Below the pieces are notes generated by a model that was not told where the DNA came from, searched no databases, and saw only the letters and a list, made by a program, of their open reading frames with translations. Both the position numbers and the translations under genes were made by a program. DNA of 7,724 nucleotides. It comes from an uncultured Oscillospiraceae bacterium (lineage in GTDB: Bacteria > Bacillota > Clostridia > Oscillospirales > Oscillospiraceae). This document shows, piece after piece, positions 1 to 5,845 of this stretch; positions within the stretch are counted from its first letter, which is position 1; the number at the start of each line of letters is the position of its first letter. Location of the stretch: contig CAJUOT010000080.1 in assembly GCA_910588135.1 (NCBI GenBank), positions 1-7,724 on the forward strand, written 5' to 3'.

Positions 1-1623
1 AAGCGGTGTACGCTCCACTACGGGGACACCGCCTGCCGGGTGACCCCCATCCTGTTCACCCCCGCCCCCATGGAGCTTGTCCTCAGCGATCAGCTCCACG
101 ACTACTACCAGCTCATCCTGGACAGCCCCTACCAGCGCCTGTTCTACTACTTCGAGCTGGACGACGGGGAGCGGACGCTCCTCTACTATGGGGACGTGTT
201 CACCGACCGCCTGGTGGACGACCGCTCGGAATACTTCAAGCTGCCCTTCAACCATCGGGCGGATATCGCCCGCGTCCCGGACTGGGTGCACGACGCGGTG
301 GTGTACAATATCTTCCCGGACAGCTTTGCCAGCGGCCGGAAGAGCATTTCCCTCCAGCCGTCAGAGCGGCTCTACCACGGCGTGCCCGTAAAGGGCAAGC
401 TGGGGGGCACCCTGTGGGGCGCGGCGGAAAACGCCGGATACCTCCAGGAGCTGGGGGTCAACTGCGTCTATCTCAACCCCATCTTCGCGGCGGGAGAGTA
501 CCACAAGTACGACCTGCTGGACTACTACCATGTGGACCCATGCTTCGGCGGGGACGAGGCGTTCCGGGCCATGGTGGACGAGTTCCACCGGCGGGGCATC
601 CGGGTGATCATCGACGGGGTGTTCAACCACTGCGGCTGGCAGTTCTTCGCCTTTGACGATGTGGTGCGCAATCAGGAGCGCTCCAAGTACAAGGACTGGT
701 TTTACCACCTGAAATTCCCCGTAATCCGCCCGGACGACCCGGAGGCGTACCCCGCCTACGCCTGCTTTGGCTATGAGCGGATGATGCCCAAGCTGGACAC
801 CGCCAACCCGGAGGTACGGGACTACTTCGCCGGGGTGGGGGCGTATTGGGTGCGGGAGTTCCACATCGACGGCTGGCGGCTGGACGTGGCCAGCGAGGTG
901 GACGACGGCTTCTGGCGGGCCTTCCGAGCGGCGGTGAAGGGGGAAAACCCGGACGCCCTGCTCATTGGCGAGGTGTGGGAGAGTGCGGGCCACTGGCTCG
1001 GGGGCGATATGTTCGACTCCACCATGAACTACGACTTCCGCAAGCACTGCCGCCGCTTCTTCGGGGATCGCTCCATCGACGCCGCGGAGTTCTCCGGGCG
1101 GCTCACCAATATGCTCACCCGATACCGGCTGCAGCTGCTCCCCGCCCAGCTCAACCTGCTGGACAGCCACGACGTGAGCCGGTTCCTCTCCCTGTGCGGC
1201 GGGGACGCGCGGCCCTACCGTCTGGCCATCCTGTTTTTGATGTCCTTCATCGGGATGCCCACCATTTTTTACGGGGACGAGCTGGGGGTGCGGGGCGTTT
1301 TGGAGGCGGAGTACCGCGCCCCCATGCCCTGGCAGGGGGGCGACACAGAGCTGCTGAGGTTTTTCCAGCGGGCCATCGCCATGCGCCATGAATTGTCCCC
1401 CCTGCGCCTGGGAGATTTCCGGGTCCTGCTGGCCCAACCCGGCTCCGGGCTGCTGGTGTTCCAGCGCCGCTATGGCGGCCAGAGGGTCACAATAGCCCTC
1501 AACTGTGCTTCGGAAACGGCGGCGCTGCCCGCCTGCCTGGGTACGGCGTACTGGGCCGAGGGGCTGGAAAACCATGTGCTGGCAGGCTTTGGATTTGCGG
1601 TGCTGGTTGACGGGCGCGGCTGA
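1..1623 (+). CDS. Neopullulanase / cyclomaltodextrinase-type GH13 enzyme (5' truncated by window edge)
   Basis: Glycoside hydrolase of family 13, probably subfamily 20, hydrolysing alpha-1,4 (and some alpha-1,6) bonds in maltodextrins, cyclodextrins or pullulan fragments. The frame is open from base 1, so the true start lies upstream; the GTG at 40 is internal. About 90 visible N-terminal residues look like a CBM34-type beta domain. The catalytic barrel follows: region I VIIDGVFNHCG (Asp at 613, His at 628), the subfamily loop MPKLD (784-798; usually MPKLN), region II GWRLDVASE with the nucleophile Asp at 883, region III LIGEVWE with the acid/base Glu at 970, and region IV LLDSHD (1162-1173). 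All catalytic residues are present. The 540 visible residues suggest only some 30-60 are missing, judged from usual family length. Members are usually cytoplasmic, but the N-terminus cannot be seen here. It sits 41 nt before lacI, probably in one operon. Family assignment is firm; exact substrate is not. Confidence 0.9.
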   Translation, partial: KRCTLHYGDTACRVTPILFTPAPMELVLSDQLHDYYQLILDSPYQRLFYYFELDDGERTLLYYGDVFTDRLVDDRSEYFKLPFNHRADIARVPDWVHDAVVYNIFPDSFASGRKSISLQPSERLYHGVPVKGKLGGTLWGAAENAGYLQELGVNCVYLNPIFAAGEYHKYDLLDYYHVDPCFGGDEAFRAMVDEFHRRGIRVIIDGVFNHCGWQFFAFDDVVRNQERSKYKDWFYHLKFPVIRPDDPEAYPAYACFGYERMMPKLDTANPEVRDYFAGVGAYWVREFHIDGWRLDVASEVDDGFWRAFRAAVKGENPDALLIGEVWESAGHWLGGDMFDSTMNYDFRKHCRRFFGDRSIDAAEFSGRLTNMLTRYRLQLLPAQLNLLDSHDVSRFLSLCGGDARPYRLAILFLMSFIGMPTIFYGDELGVRGVLEAEYRAPMPWQGGDTELLRFFQRAIAMRHELSPLRLGDFRVLLAQPGSGLLVFQRRYGGQRVTIALNCASETAALPACLGTAYWAEGLENHVLAGFGFAVLVDGRG

Positions 1624-1649
1624 TTGCTCTATCATTGGGGTATGCCATG

Positions 1650-1656
1650 AAGGGAG
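1650..1656 (+). promoter_or_regulatory. Ribosome binding site deciding the lacI start
   Basis: AAGGGAG lies 8 nt before the ATG at 1665. The frame is open further upstream, with a TTG at 1635 and an ATG at 1647, but neither has a comparable site. LacI-family proteins also typically begin within a few residues of the TIKDVA motif, which fits 1665. Confidence 0.75.
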
Positions 1657-1664
1657 CGTGTGCC

Positions 1665-2675
1665 ATGGGAGTGACAATCAAAGACGTGGCCAAGGCCGCC
1701 GGGGTCTCCATCTCCACTGTGTCCAAGGTGCTCAACGGCCATTACAGCATCTCGGAGGAGACACAGGAGCGGGTGCGGAAGGTGATGCGGGAGATGAACT
1801 ACTACCCCAGCGCCAGCGCTCAGAGCTTTGCCAAAGGGGCCACCCGCTGCGTCACCGTGCTGGCCGACCTGAGCCCCAACGCCGCGTTTTCCAACTCCCA
1901 TATGTTTGAGATCATCGCCGGACTGGAGGAGACCCTGCGTGCCCGGAACTACCGGCTGACCCTGTGCGGCGCGCAGCCCTCCACCGCCTGTGAGATGGCG
2001 GAGGAGTTCATCTCTCGGCGCAGCGCCGACGCCCTGGCCGTCCACGTGTCGGTGATGACCCACCAGCTGGCTGCCCTGCTGGTGCGAACCCACTTCCCCC
2101 ACATCGTGCTGGGCCTGCCCAATTTCGACAGCCAGGTGTGCTGGATCGACATCAACAATGTCTACTCCGGCATCATCGCCGCCGCCCATCTGGCCGGACA
2201 GGGCTACCGGCGGATTGCCTTCCTGGGCGGGCAGGATCACGACCGTATCTCCGCCCACCGGCTGGACGGCGTGCGCCAGGGGCTGGAGGACGCGGGGCTG
2301 TCCCTGGACAACCAGTACATCTGGCAGGGGGACTCCACCTGGGCCGACGGCCGGCGCATGGCGCGCAAGCTCTTGAGCCGGGAGCCCCTGCCTGACGCGG
2401 TGGTGTGCGCCAACAACCACATTGCCCTGGGGTGTGTCTCCGCCATCCGGGAACAGGGAATGGATATCCCGAGGGAAATCGCTGTCATGACCTTTGACAA
2501 TCACCCGTTCGCCCAGATCATGGAGCCGCCGCTGACAGTGGTGGACATCGACGTACGGGGGATGGGCAGCCAGGCGGGGAAGTTTTTGCTGGACATCATC
2601 CGCCACCCCAACACCCAGGTGCAGACCTATGTCACCACGTCGAACCTGATGGTTCGAAAGTCTACTGTCCGGTAA
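1665..2675 (+). CDS. LacI-family transcriptional regulator
   Basis: A 336-residue one-component sugar-responsive regulator, normal length for the family. Residues 3-24 hold the helix-turn-helix (VTIKDVAKAAGVSISTVSKV), followed by the hinge-helix region to about residue 58 (NYYPSASAQSFAKG, matching the family pattern YxPNxxARSLxxG). Residues 60-336 form a periplasmic-binding-protein-like effector and dimerisation domain, with recognisable GYRRIAFLGG and DAVVCANN strands. The gene lies between two GH13 enzymes, so a maltodextrin-responsive repressor is the natural inference. The effector cannot be read from sequence, and a different glucan signal is possible. Translation starts at ATG 1665 (strong ribosome binding site). 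No promoter was seen in the 41-nt gap upstream, so it is probably cotranscribed with the neopullulanase. Candidate operators are the TTTCG elements near the amylase start. Confidence 0.92.
   Translation: MGVTIKDVAKAAGVSISTVSKVLNGHYSISEETQERVRKVMREMNYYPSASAQSFAKGATRCVTVLADLSPNAAFSNSHMFEIIAGLEETLRARNYRLTLCGAQPSTACEMAEEFISRRSADALAVHVSVMTHQLAALLVRTHFPHIVLGLPNFDSQVCWIDINNVYSGIIAAAHLAGQGYRRIAFLGGQDHDRISAHRLDGVRQGLEDAGLSLDNQYIWQGDSTWADGRRMARKLLSREPLPDAVVCANNHIALGCVSAIREQGMDIPREIAVMTFDNHPFAQIMEPPLTVVDIDVRGMGSQAGKFLLDIIRHPNTQVQTYVTTSNLMVRKSTVR
2640..2657 (+). repeat. Inverted repeat at the 3' end of lacI
   Basis: TCGAACC and GGTTCGA form a perfect 7-bp inverted repeat around a TGAT loop, inside the last codons of lacI. 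It is the first of three inverted repeats in 90 nt. It could be an operator-like site or part of a transcript-end structure; its role is unknown. Confidence 0.45.
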
Positions 2676-2682
2676 AACCGGA
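2668..2682 (+). repeat. Inverted repeat overlapping the lacI stop codon
   Basis: TCCGGT-AAA-ACCGGA is a perfect 6-bp inverted repeat with a 3-nt loop that includes the TAA stop (2673-2675). It is too short to be a terminator alone but sits 9 nt before the large hairpin at 2692. Confidence 0.4.
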
Positions 2683-2691
2683 GAATGAGCT

Positions 2692-2727
2692 TGAGCGCAG
2701 AAAAGGGAGGAACCTTTTCTGCGCTCA
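2692..2727 (+). terminator. Perfect 15-bp hairpin between lacI and the amylase gene
   Basis: TGAGCGCAGAAAAGG (2692-2706) pairs perfectly with CCTTTTCTGCGCTCA (2713-2727) around the six-base loop GAGGAA. It lies 16 nt after the lacI stop and upstream of the amylase promoter, so a transcription end or mRNA-stabilising role for the upstream operon is likely. There is no proper T-run afterwards (only GCTTTCT), so intrinsic termination would be weak. The loop and its 5' side form GGGAGGAA, a good ribosome binding sequence with no usable start codon close by. Confidence 0.55.
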
Positions 2728-2765
2728 GCTTTCTGCATCCGGAGAGACGAGACGCCGCAGGCGCC

Positions 2766-2794
2766 TTGACGAATGCGGCAAAACCTGCTATTCT
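2766..2794 (+). promoter_or_regulatory. Promoter of the amylase lipoprotein gene
   Basis: TTGACG (2766-2771), a 17-nt spacer and TATTCT (2789-2794) form a good sigma-70-type promoter, giving a start near 2801 and a leader of about 50 nt. The direct repeat GAATGCGGC occurs at 2771-2779 and 2795-2803, bracketing the -10 element, and the first TTTCG element begins just downstream at 2807. This supports independent regulation of the amylase. Confidence 0.65.
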
Positions 2795-2806
2795 GAATGC
2801 GGCTAT

Positions 2807-2821
2807 CGAAACTTTGCGAAA
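2807..2821. promoter_or_regulatory. Candidate operator / inverted element, copy 1
   Basis: CGAAACTTTGCGAAA; read on the minus strand it is TTTCG-C-AAAGTTTCG. It begins about 6 nt after the predicted amylase transcription start, a typical repressor position. A second copy in opposite orientation lies at 2874-2889. Assignment to the LacI protein is inference. Confidence 0.4.
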
Positions 2822-2852
2822 ATTCAATCTGAACACGGGAGGAACGAGAAAT

Positions 2853-4463
2853 ATGAAGCGGGAATTTAGAGTGTTTCGAAAAAGTTTCGCACTGGTGCTG
2901 GCGCTTGCGCTCCTGCTGAGCTGCTTGAGCGGGTGCGGGGCGGAAAAGGGCTGGCGCGCCAGGGAGACGGCGGTGATAGATGACAACTACCGCACATGGT
3001 ACGAGGTTTTCGTATATTCCTTCTGCGACAGCGACGGCGACCAGATCGGGGATCTTCAGGGCGTCATCTCAAAGCTGGACTACATCGAGGATATGGGCTT
3101 TAACGGGATCTGGCTGATGCCGGTCATGCCCTCTGATTCCTATCACAAGTATGACGTAAAGGATTACCTGGAAATTGACCCGGCCTATGGCACGATGGCG
3201 GATTTTGAGCAGCTGTCGGCGGAGTGTGAAAAACGGGGGATCAAATTGATCGTCGATCTGGTTCTCAACCACACCTCATCGGAGCACCCCTGGTTCACGG
3301 CGGCCTGCGAGTATCTGAAGTCGCTCGCGCCGGAGAAAGAACCTTCCGTCGCGGAGTGCCCTTACTATGAGTACTACCATTTTGTAAAAGGCCGCCCCGA
3401 CTCGGAAAACTGGTATCAGGTGGGCTCCACCGACTACTACTACGAGGGGATATTCTGGAGCGGAATGCCCGATGTGAACTTTGAGAGCCAGGCGCTTCGA
3501 AAAGAATTTGAGGCGGTCATGGATTTCTGGCTGGAAAAGGGGGTGGGGGGATTCCGCCTGGACGCGGTGAAGGAATTCTACAGCGGTTCCCTCACCAAAA
3601 ATGTGGAGGTGCTTTCCTGGGTAAACGATTACGTCAAGGCGGTCAAGCCGGACGCCTACTTGGTGGGAGAGGCGTGGGAGGGGCTTGGCTCCTACTCCCA
3701 GTATTACGCCAGCGGCATTGACAGCTTTTTTGACTTTGATTTCGCGGGTCCCACAGGGGTGATCTCCAAGACGATCAATTACAGCGGCGCGGAGAACAGC
3801 GCCCAGGCCTACGCGAAGGCTCTGGTCCGGGTGCAGAACGCCATTCGGGAGAACCGGGAAGACGCCATTGACGCCCCCTTCTTTGTGAACCACGACATGG
3901 CGCGGGCGGCCGGATATATGTCCTATGACGCGCGCAAGGTCAAAATGGCCGGGGCCCTGAACGTGCTGATGAGCGGCAGCGCCTTTGTGTACTACGGGGA
4001 AGAGATTGGTATGACCGGCAGCGGAAAGGACGAAAACAAGCGGGCTCCCATGTACTGGTCCGCCGACCCCGCCGCCAAGGGCATGACAAAGGGGCCGGCG
4101 GATATGGAACCCCAGGAGAACCAGTTCCCCTGCGCCGAGGAGCAGAGAAAGGACCGGAATTCCATCTACAGCTTCTATAAGGACGCCATTCTGCTGCGCA
4201 ACCAGAATCCGGAAATTGCCCGGGGCACGGTGGCCCGGCTGGAGGAGGTTGAGGACCTGGATATTGCCGCGATCTCCAAGACTTACGGCGGGGAGACCAT
4301 CTATATGCTGTACAACATTTCGGAAACCGATGAAAAACAGGTGGATCTGGGGCAGTACGGTGAGCTGGAACTGGTAGGGTACCTCTCGGCGGACGGCGTC
4401 GAGGTGACAGTGGAGGACGGAACGGTTACGCTGCCCTCCTACAGCGTGGCGGTTTTGCGGTAA
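2853..4463 (+). CDS. Alpha-amylase lipoprotein, GH13 (GH13_36-like)
   Basis: A 536-residue surface-anchored amylase. Residues 1-28 are a lipoprotein signal: basic MKREFRVFRK, a hydrophobic core, then lipobox LSGC with Cys28 as the expected acylation site. The GH13 barrel follows, with calcium-loop-like DSDGDQIGD (59-67), region I DLVLNH (Asp135, His140), loop MPDVN, region II GGFRLDAVKEF with nucleophile Asp237, region III YLVGEAWEG with Glu273, and region IV VNHD (His347, Asp348). A beta-rich C domain ends the protein. All catalytic residues are intact. The YEVFVYSF...SDGDQIGDLQG and HKYDVKDY patterns resemble GH13_36 enzymes such as Thermotoga AmyA, a lipoprotein as I recall. ATG 2853 is chosen because GGGAGGA (2837-2843) lies 9 nt upstream and the signal peptide begins there; the frame is open upstream to 2685 without support. 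It probably makes oligosaccharides for import and finishing by the first gene's product. Confidence 0.93.
   Translation: MKREFRVFRKSFALVLALALLLSCLSGCGAEKGWRARETAVIDDNYRTWYEVFVYSFCDSDGDQIGDLQGVISKLDYIEDMGFNGIWLMPVMPSDSYHKYDVKDYLEIDPAYGTMADFEQLSAECEKRGIKLIVDLVLNHTSSEHPWFTAACEYLKSLAPEKEPSVAECPYYEYYHFVKGRPDSENWYQVGSTDYYYEGIFWSGMPDVNFESQALRKEFEAVMDFWLEKGVGGFRLDAVKEFYSGSLTKNVEVLSWVNDYVKAVKPDAYLVGEAWEGLGSYSQYYASGIDSFFDFDFAGPTGVISKTINYSGAENSAQAYAKALVRVQNAIRENREDAIDAPFFVNHDMARAAGYMSYDARKVKMAGALNVLMSGSAFVYYGEEIGMTGSGKDENKRAPMYWSADPAAKGMTKGPADMEPQENQFPCAEEQRKDRNSIYSFYKDAILLRNQNPEIARGTVARLEEVEDLDIAAISKTYGGETIYMLYNISETDEKQVDLGQYGELELVGYLSADGVEVTVEDGTVTLPSYSVAVLR
2874..2889. promoter_or_regulatory. Candidate operator / inverted element, copy 2 (inside amylase codons 8-13)
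   Basis: TTTCGAAAAAGTTTCG is nearly the reverse complement of copy 1 at 2807-2821, differing only by C versus AA in the middle. It contains the 8-bp palindrome TTTCGAAA. Together the copies could be paired repressor sites, or a 14-bp mRNA stem that encloses the ribosome binding site and start codon. Confidence 0.35.
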
Positions 4464-4484
4464 GCACTTCTTTGCACAGGACGG

Positions 4485-4522
4485 AAGGGGGGGAGCGCCG
4501 CTTACGCGGCGCTCCCCCCCTT
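4485..4522. terminator. Bidirectional hairpin between convergent genes
   Basis: A perfect 17-bp stem with a TTAC loop: arm 4485-4501 is AAGGGGGGGAGCGCCGC, and 4506-4522 is its exact complement. It lies 21 nt after the amylase stop and 46 nt beyond the end of the convergent minus-strand gene, so it can serve both. The T-tract is only two bases, within the stem. Confidence 0.8.
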
Positions 4523-4568
4523 GAAATGGATGATTTCCTTTTCTGCCACCCGCACCCCCTGGAGCGGT

Positions 4569-5024
4569 TCACGTTGCGGCGTCTGTCTGGCGGCGGGAGG
4601 CCTGGACGCAATCGTCATACATTTTCTCGTACAAGGCCAGCAGCCGCTGGTTGGTGGACTCCCGGCCCTGGATCATGTCCCGCAGGGCCTGGGCTTTGGC
4701 CTGCCCCGCCACATCTTCCGGCTCATAGGGCGCGGTCTTGCCGCCCACATTCATCTGGGACAAATGGGCGAGGCCCTCCTTTAAGTATTCTGTGTCGCTC
4801 TGAAGGGCGGCAATCTGCTGGAGCAGCCAGCTCATCTCTACTTTATCGTTCATGTCAGTGTCCTCCAAATTCGAATTTGGCGGGCACGCAAGGCATATCG
4901 TGTCATCCCAGATGAAGCGTGCCCTGCCATGCTTGACCAGCCCCCTGGCCCGTTTCGGCCAGGTCGCTTCATATACATTGCCCTGCTCGTCGATCACATG
5001 AATGTTTTTTTCGATGGGTGTCAT
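4569..5024 (-). CDS. Uncharacterised 151-residue protein with an IscB RRXRR/PLMP-like N-terminus
   Basis: Not a protein of known function to me. Residues 8-47 look beta-rich: IHVIDEQGNVYEAT, WPKRARGLVKHGRARF, TICLACPP (Cys44, Cys47). The order V-I-x-x-x-G-x5-T, R-x-L-V-K-x-G-R-A-R-F, then T-I-x-L resembles the N-terminal RRXRR/PLMP segment of IscB-type proteins, but PLMP itself is replaced by VYEA and no RuvC or HNH part follows. Residues 58-145 are mostly helical and charged, with possible coiled-coil stretches at 64-90 and 104-140. I have the impression that similar small proteins occur in Oscillospiraceae, unverified. The start is ATG 5024, with GAGG 7 nt upstream; an internal Met58 is less likely because the conserved part would be lost. 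It is transcribed divergently from niaR through an overlapping promoter and converges on the amylase. RNA or DNA binding is speculation. Confidence 0.75.
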   Translation of the reverse strand: MTPIEKNIHVIDEQGNVYEATWPKRARGLVKHGRARFIWDDTICLACPPNSNLEDTDMNDKVEMSWLLQQIAALQSDTEYLKEGLAHLSQMNVGGKTAPYEPEDVAGQAKAQALRDMIQGRESTNQRLLALYEKMYDDCVQASRRQTDAAT

Positions 5025-5028
5025 CCCC
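5004..5028 (-). repeat. Direct repeat, copy in the start region of the minus-strand gene
   Basis: On the plus strand GTTTTTTTCGATGGGTG begins at 5004 and runs into TCATCCCC. It covers the start codon and first seven codons of the minus-strand gene. A related copy lies at 5062-5085 in the leader, offset by 58 bp. Confidence 0.55.
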
Positions 5029-5061
5029 CTGCCTCAATATTTCGCGGGCTGTTCGGACGCC

Positions 5062-5085
5062 GTTTTTTCCGATGGGTGCCTCCCC
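5062..5085 (-). repeat. Direct repeat, copy in the leader of the minus-strand gene
   Basis: GTTTTTTCCGATGGGTG followed by CCTCCCC (plus strand) matches the start-codon copy at 5004-5028 with a few changes. The ATG is lost (GGCAC where the gene has ATGACAC), so it cannot start translation. It looks like a small tandem duplication of the gene's 5' end. Confidence 0.55.
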
Positions 5086-5096
5086 GGTCCAGGGCC

Positions 5097-5125
5097 AGTA
5101 TACCGTTTCAGGGCCGGGTTGTCAA
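5097..5125 (-). promoter_or_regulatory. Promoter of the minus-strand gene
   Basis: On the minus strand TTGACA (5125-5120), a 17-nt spacer and TATACT (5102-5097), close to perfect consensus. The transcription start would fall near 5090, giving a leader of about 66 nt that includes the repeat copy at 5062-5085. Its -35 shares five base pairs with the niaR -35. Confidence 0.75.
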
Positions 5126-5147
5126 GGGCGGCGTGGAGTGGTATACT
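5119..5147 (+). promoter_or_regulatory. Promoter of niaR
   Basis: TTGTCA (5119-5124), a 17-nt spacer and TATACT (5142-5147). The start would be near 5154 with a leader of about 40 nt. The extended -10, GGTATACT (5140-5147), is the exact inverted repeat of AGTATACC (5097-5104) in the divergent promoter. No ACAGGTGT-like operator is visible here, so autoregulation is not supported. Confidence 0.75.
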
Positions 5148-5193
5148 GTTGCCGAGACATTTGCTTGATTGCACCCCAGAAAGGAGCCCAGCC

Positions 5194-5703
5194 ATGAATG
5201 CGAATGAGCGCCGGACGCGCATTTTGGAACGCCTGAAGGCCGCGGACCGTCCCCTGTCCGCCACCGCCCTGGCCGGAGAGCTGTCGGTAAGCCGGCAGAT
5301 CATTGTGGGGGATGTGGCTCTGCTCCGGGCGGCGGGAGAGGATATCACCGCCACCCCGCGGGGCTATGTGCTGGAGCGGCCCAGGGCGGGGCTGATCCGC
5401 ACGGTGGCCTGTGTCCACAGCGGGGCGGACATGGAGCGGGAGCTGACGCTGATGGTGGACCAGGGGTGCACGGTGGAGAACGTCATCGTGGAGCATCCGG
5501 TGTACGGACAGCTCACCGGGCCGCTGGAACTGTCCTCCCGGTATGATATCTCAGAATTTATACGGAAAGTTGAGGAATACGGGGCCCAGCCCCTGTCGGC
5601 GCTGACGGACGGCGTACACCTGCACACTCTGCGCTGCCCCGGCGAAGGGGCCTTTGAGCGGGTCCGCGCGGCGCTGGAACAGGCGGGGTTTTTAGCGCGG
5701 TAA
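5194..5703 (+). CDS. niaR: NiaR, niacin-responsive repressor of NAD metabolism (HTH_11 + 3H domain)
   Basis: A 169-residue cytoplasmic transcription repressor, the usual family length. Residues 5-60 form a winged helix (RRTRILERL, LAGELSVSRQIIVGDVALLRAAG, ITATPRGYVL). Residues 66-169 form the 3H effector domain, with its conserved histidines His75 (CVHSG), His101 (EHPVYG), and His142/His144 (HLHTL); Glu83 lies eight residues after His75. In the Thermotoga homologue TM1602, a His, a Glu eight residues on, and a late His-x-His pair bind metal, so the metal site appears intact. Known members use nicotinic acid as co-repressor and shut off nadABC, pncB or niacin transporter genes. ATG 5194 is chosen because AAAGGAG (5180-5186) lies 7 nt upstream; the upstream open frame lacks such support. 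No NAD gene adjoins it, but a NiaR-like palindrome lies at 7538-7577. Family identity is firm. Confidence 0.92.
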   Translation: MNANERRTRILERLKAADRPLSATALAGELSVSRQIIVGDVALLRAAGEDITATPRGYVLERPRAGLIRTVACVHSGADMERELTLMVDQGCTVENVIVEHPVYGQLTGPLELSSRYDISEFIRKVEEYGAQPLSALTDGVHLHTLRCPGEGAFERVRAALEQAGFLAR

Positions 5704-5746
5704 CTGAGTTTTGCTACGGGTAAAAACGGGGGAGGTAAAGCTTGCC

Positions 5747-5830
5747 ATGACGGAGCAACCGCCGGTTGCGGAAACTTCCAGCCCTCCGTGGTGGCGCGCA
5801 ACCGGGGTTTCTGCTACCATAGAGGCATGA
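5747..5830 (+). CDS. Possible 27-residue leader ORF upstream of the first XRE gene
   Basis: An ATG at 5747 opens 27 codons ending in TGA at 5828-5830, with GGAGG (5731-5735) 11 nt upstream. The peptide starts MTEQPPVAETSS and has a Trp-Trp pair. Its stop overlaps the AAGGAGG site of the next gene, so translational coupling is possible. The second XRE gene has no matching ORF, and part of this region matches that gene's promoter module, so chance is a serious alternative. Confidence 0.25.
   Translation: MTEQPPVAETSSPPWWRATGVSATIEA
5766..5820 (+). promoter_or_regulatory. Duplicated upstream module of XRE gene 1
   Basis: TTGCGGAAACTTCCAGCC (5766-5783), then TGGT, CCGGGG and GCTACCAT (5813-5820, possible -10 TACCAT). 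The stretch from CAGCC to GCTA has the same 39-nt length as in XRE gene 2. The module contains GGAA-AC-TTCC, and GCAACC-GCC-GGTTGC (5755-5769) overlaps its start. No good -35 is visible, so promoter function is less clear than for gene 2. Confidence 0.4.
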
Positions 5831-5845
5831 AGGAGGCGGTTTTTG

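Noticed and set aside
40..42. GTG at 40 as start of the neopullulanase
   Set aside because: The frame is open to base 1 and the residues before it fit the CBM34-like domain, so the gene starts upstream of the window.
361..1677. Long minus-strand open frame (438 codons) over the neopullulanase
   Set aside because: It is antisense to a gene with all GH13 motifs, has a low-complexity Pro/Gly/His/Val composition and no recognisable domain; a typical shadow frame in GC-rich DNA.
1632..2738. Minus-strand open frame (368 codons) over lacI
   Set aside because: Antisense to a clear LacI gene, composition biased, no motifs.
2685..2852. N-terminal extension of the amylase upstream of ATG 2853
   Set aside because: A signal peptide and ribosome binding site both point to 2853, and the extension would cover the hairpin and promoter.
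5119..5193. NiaR autoregulatory operator before niaR
   Set aside because: No ACAGGTGT-like palindrome is present; the only symmetry comes from the paired -10 elements.
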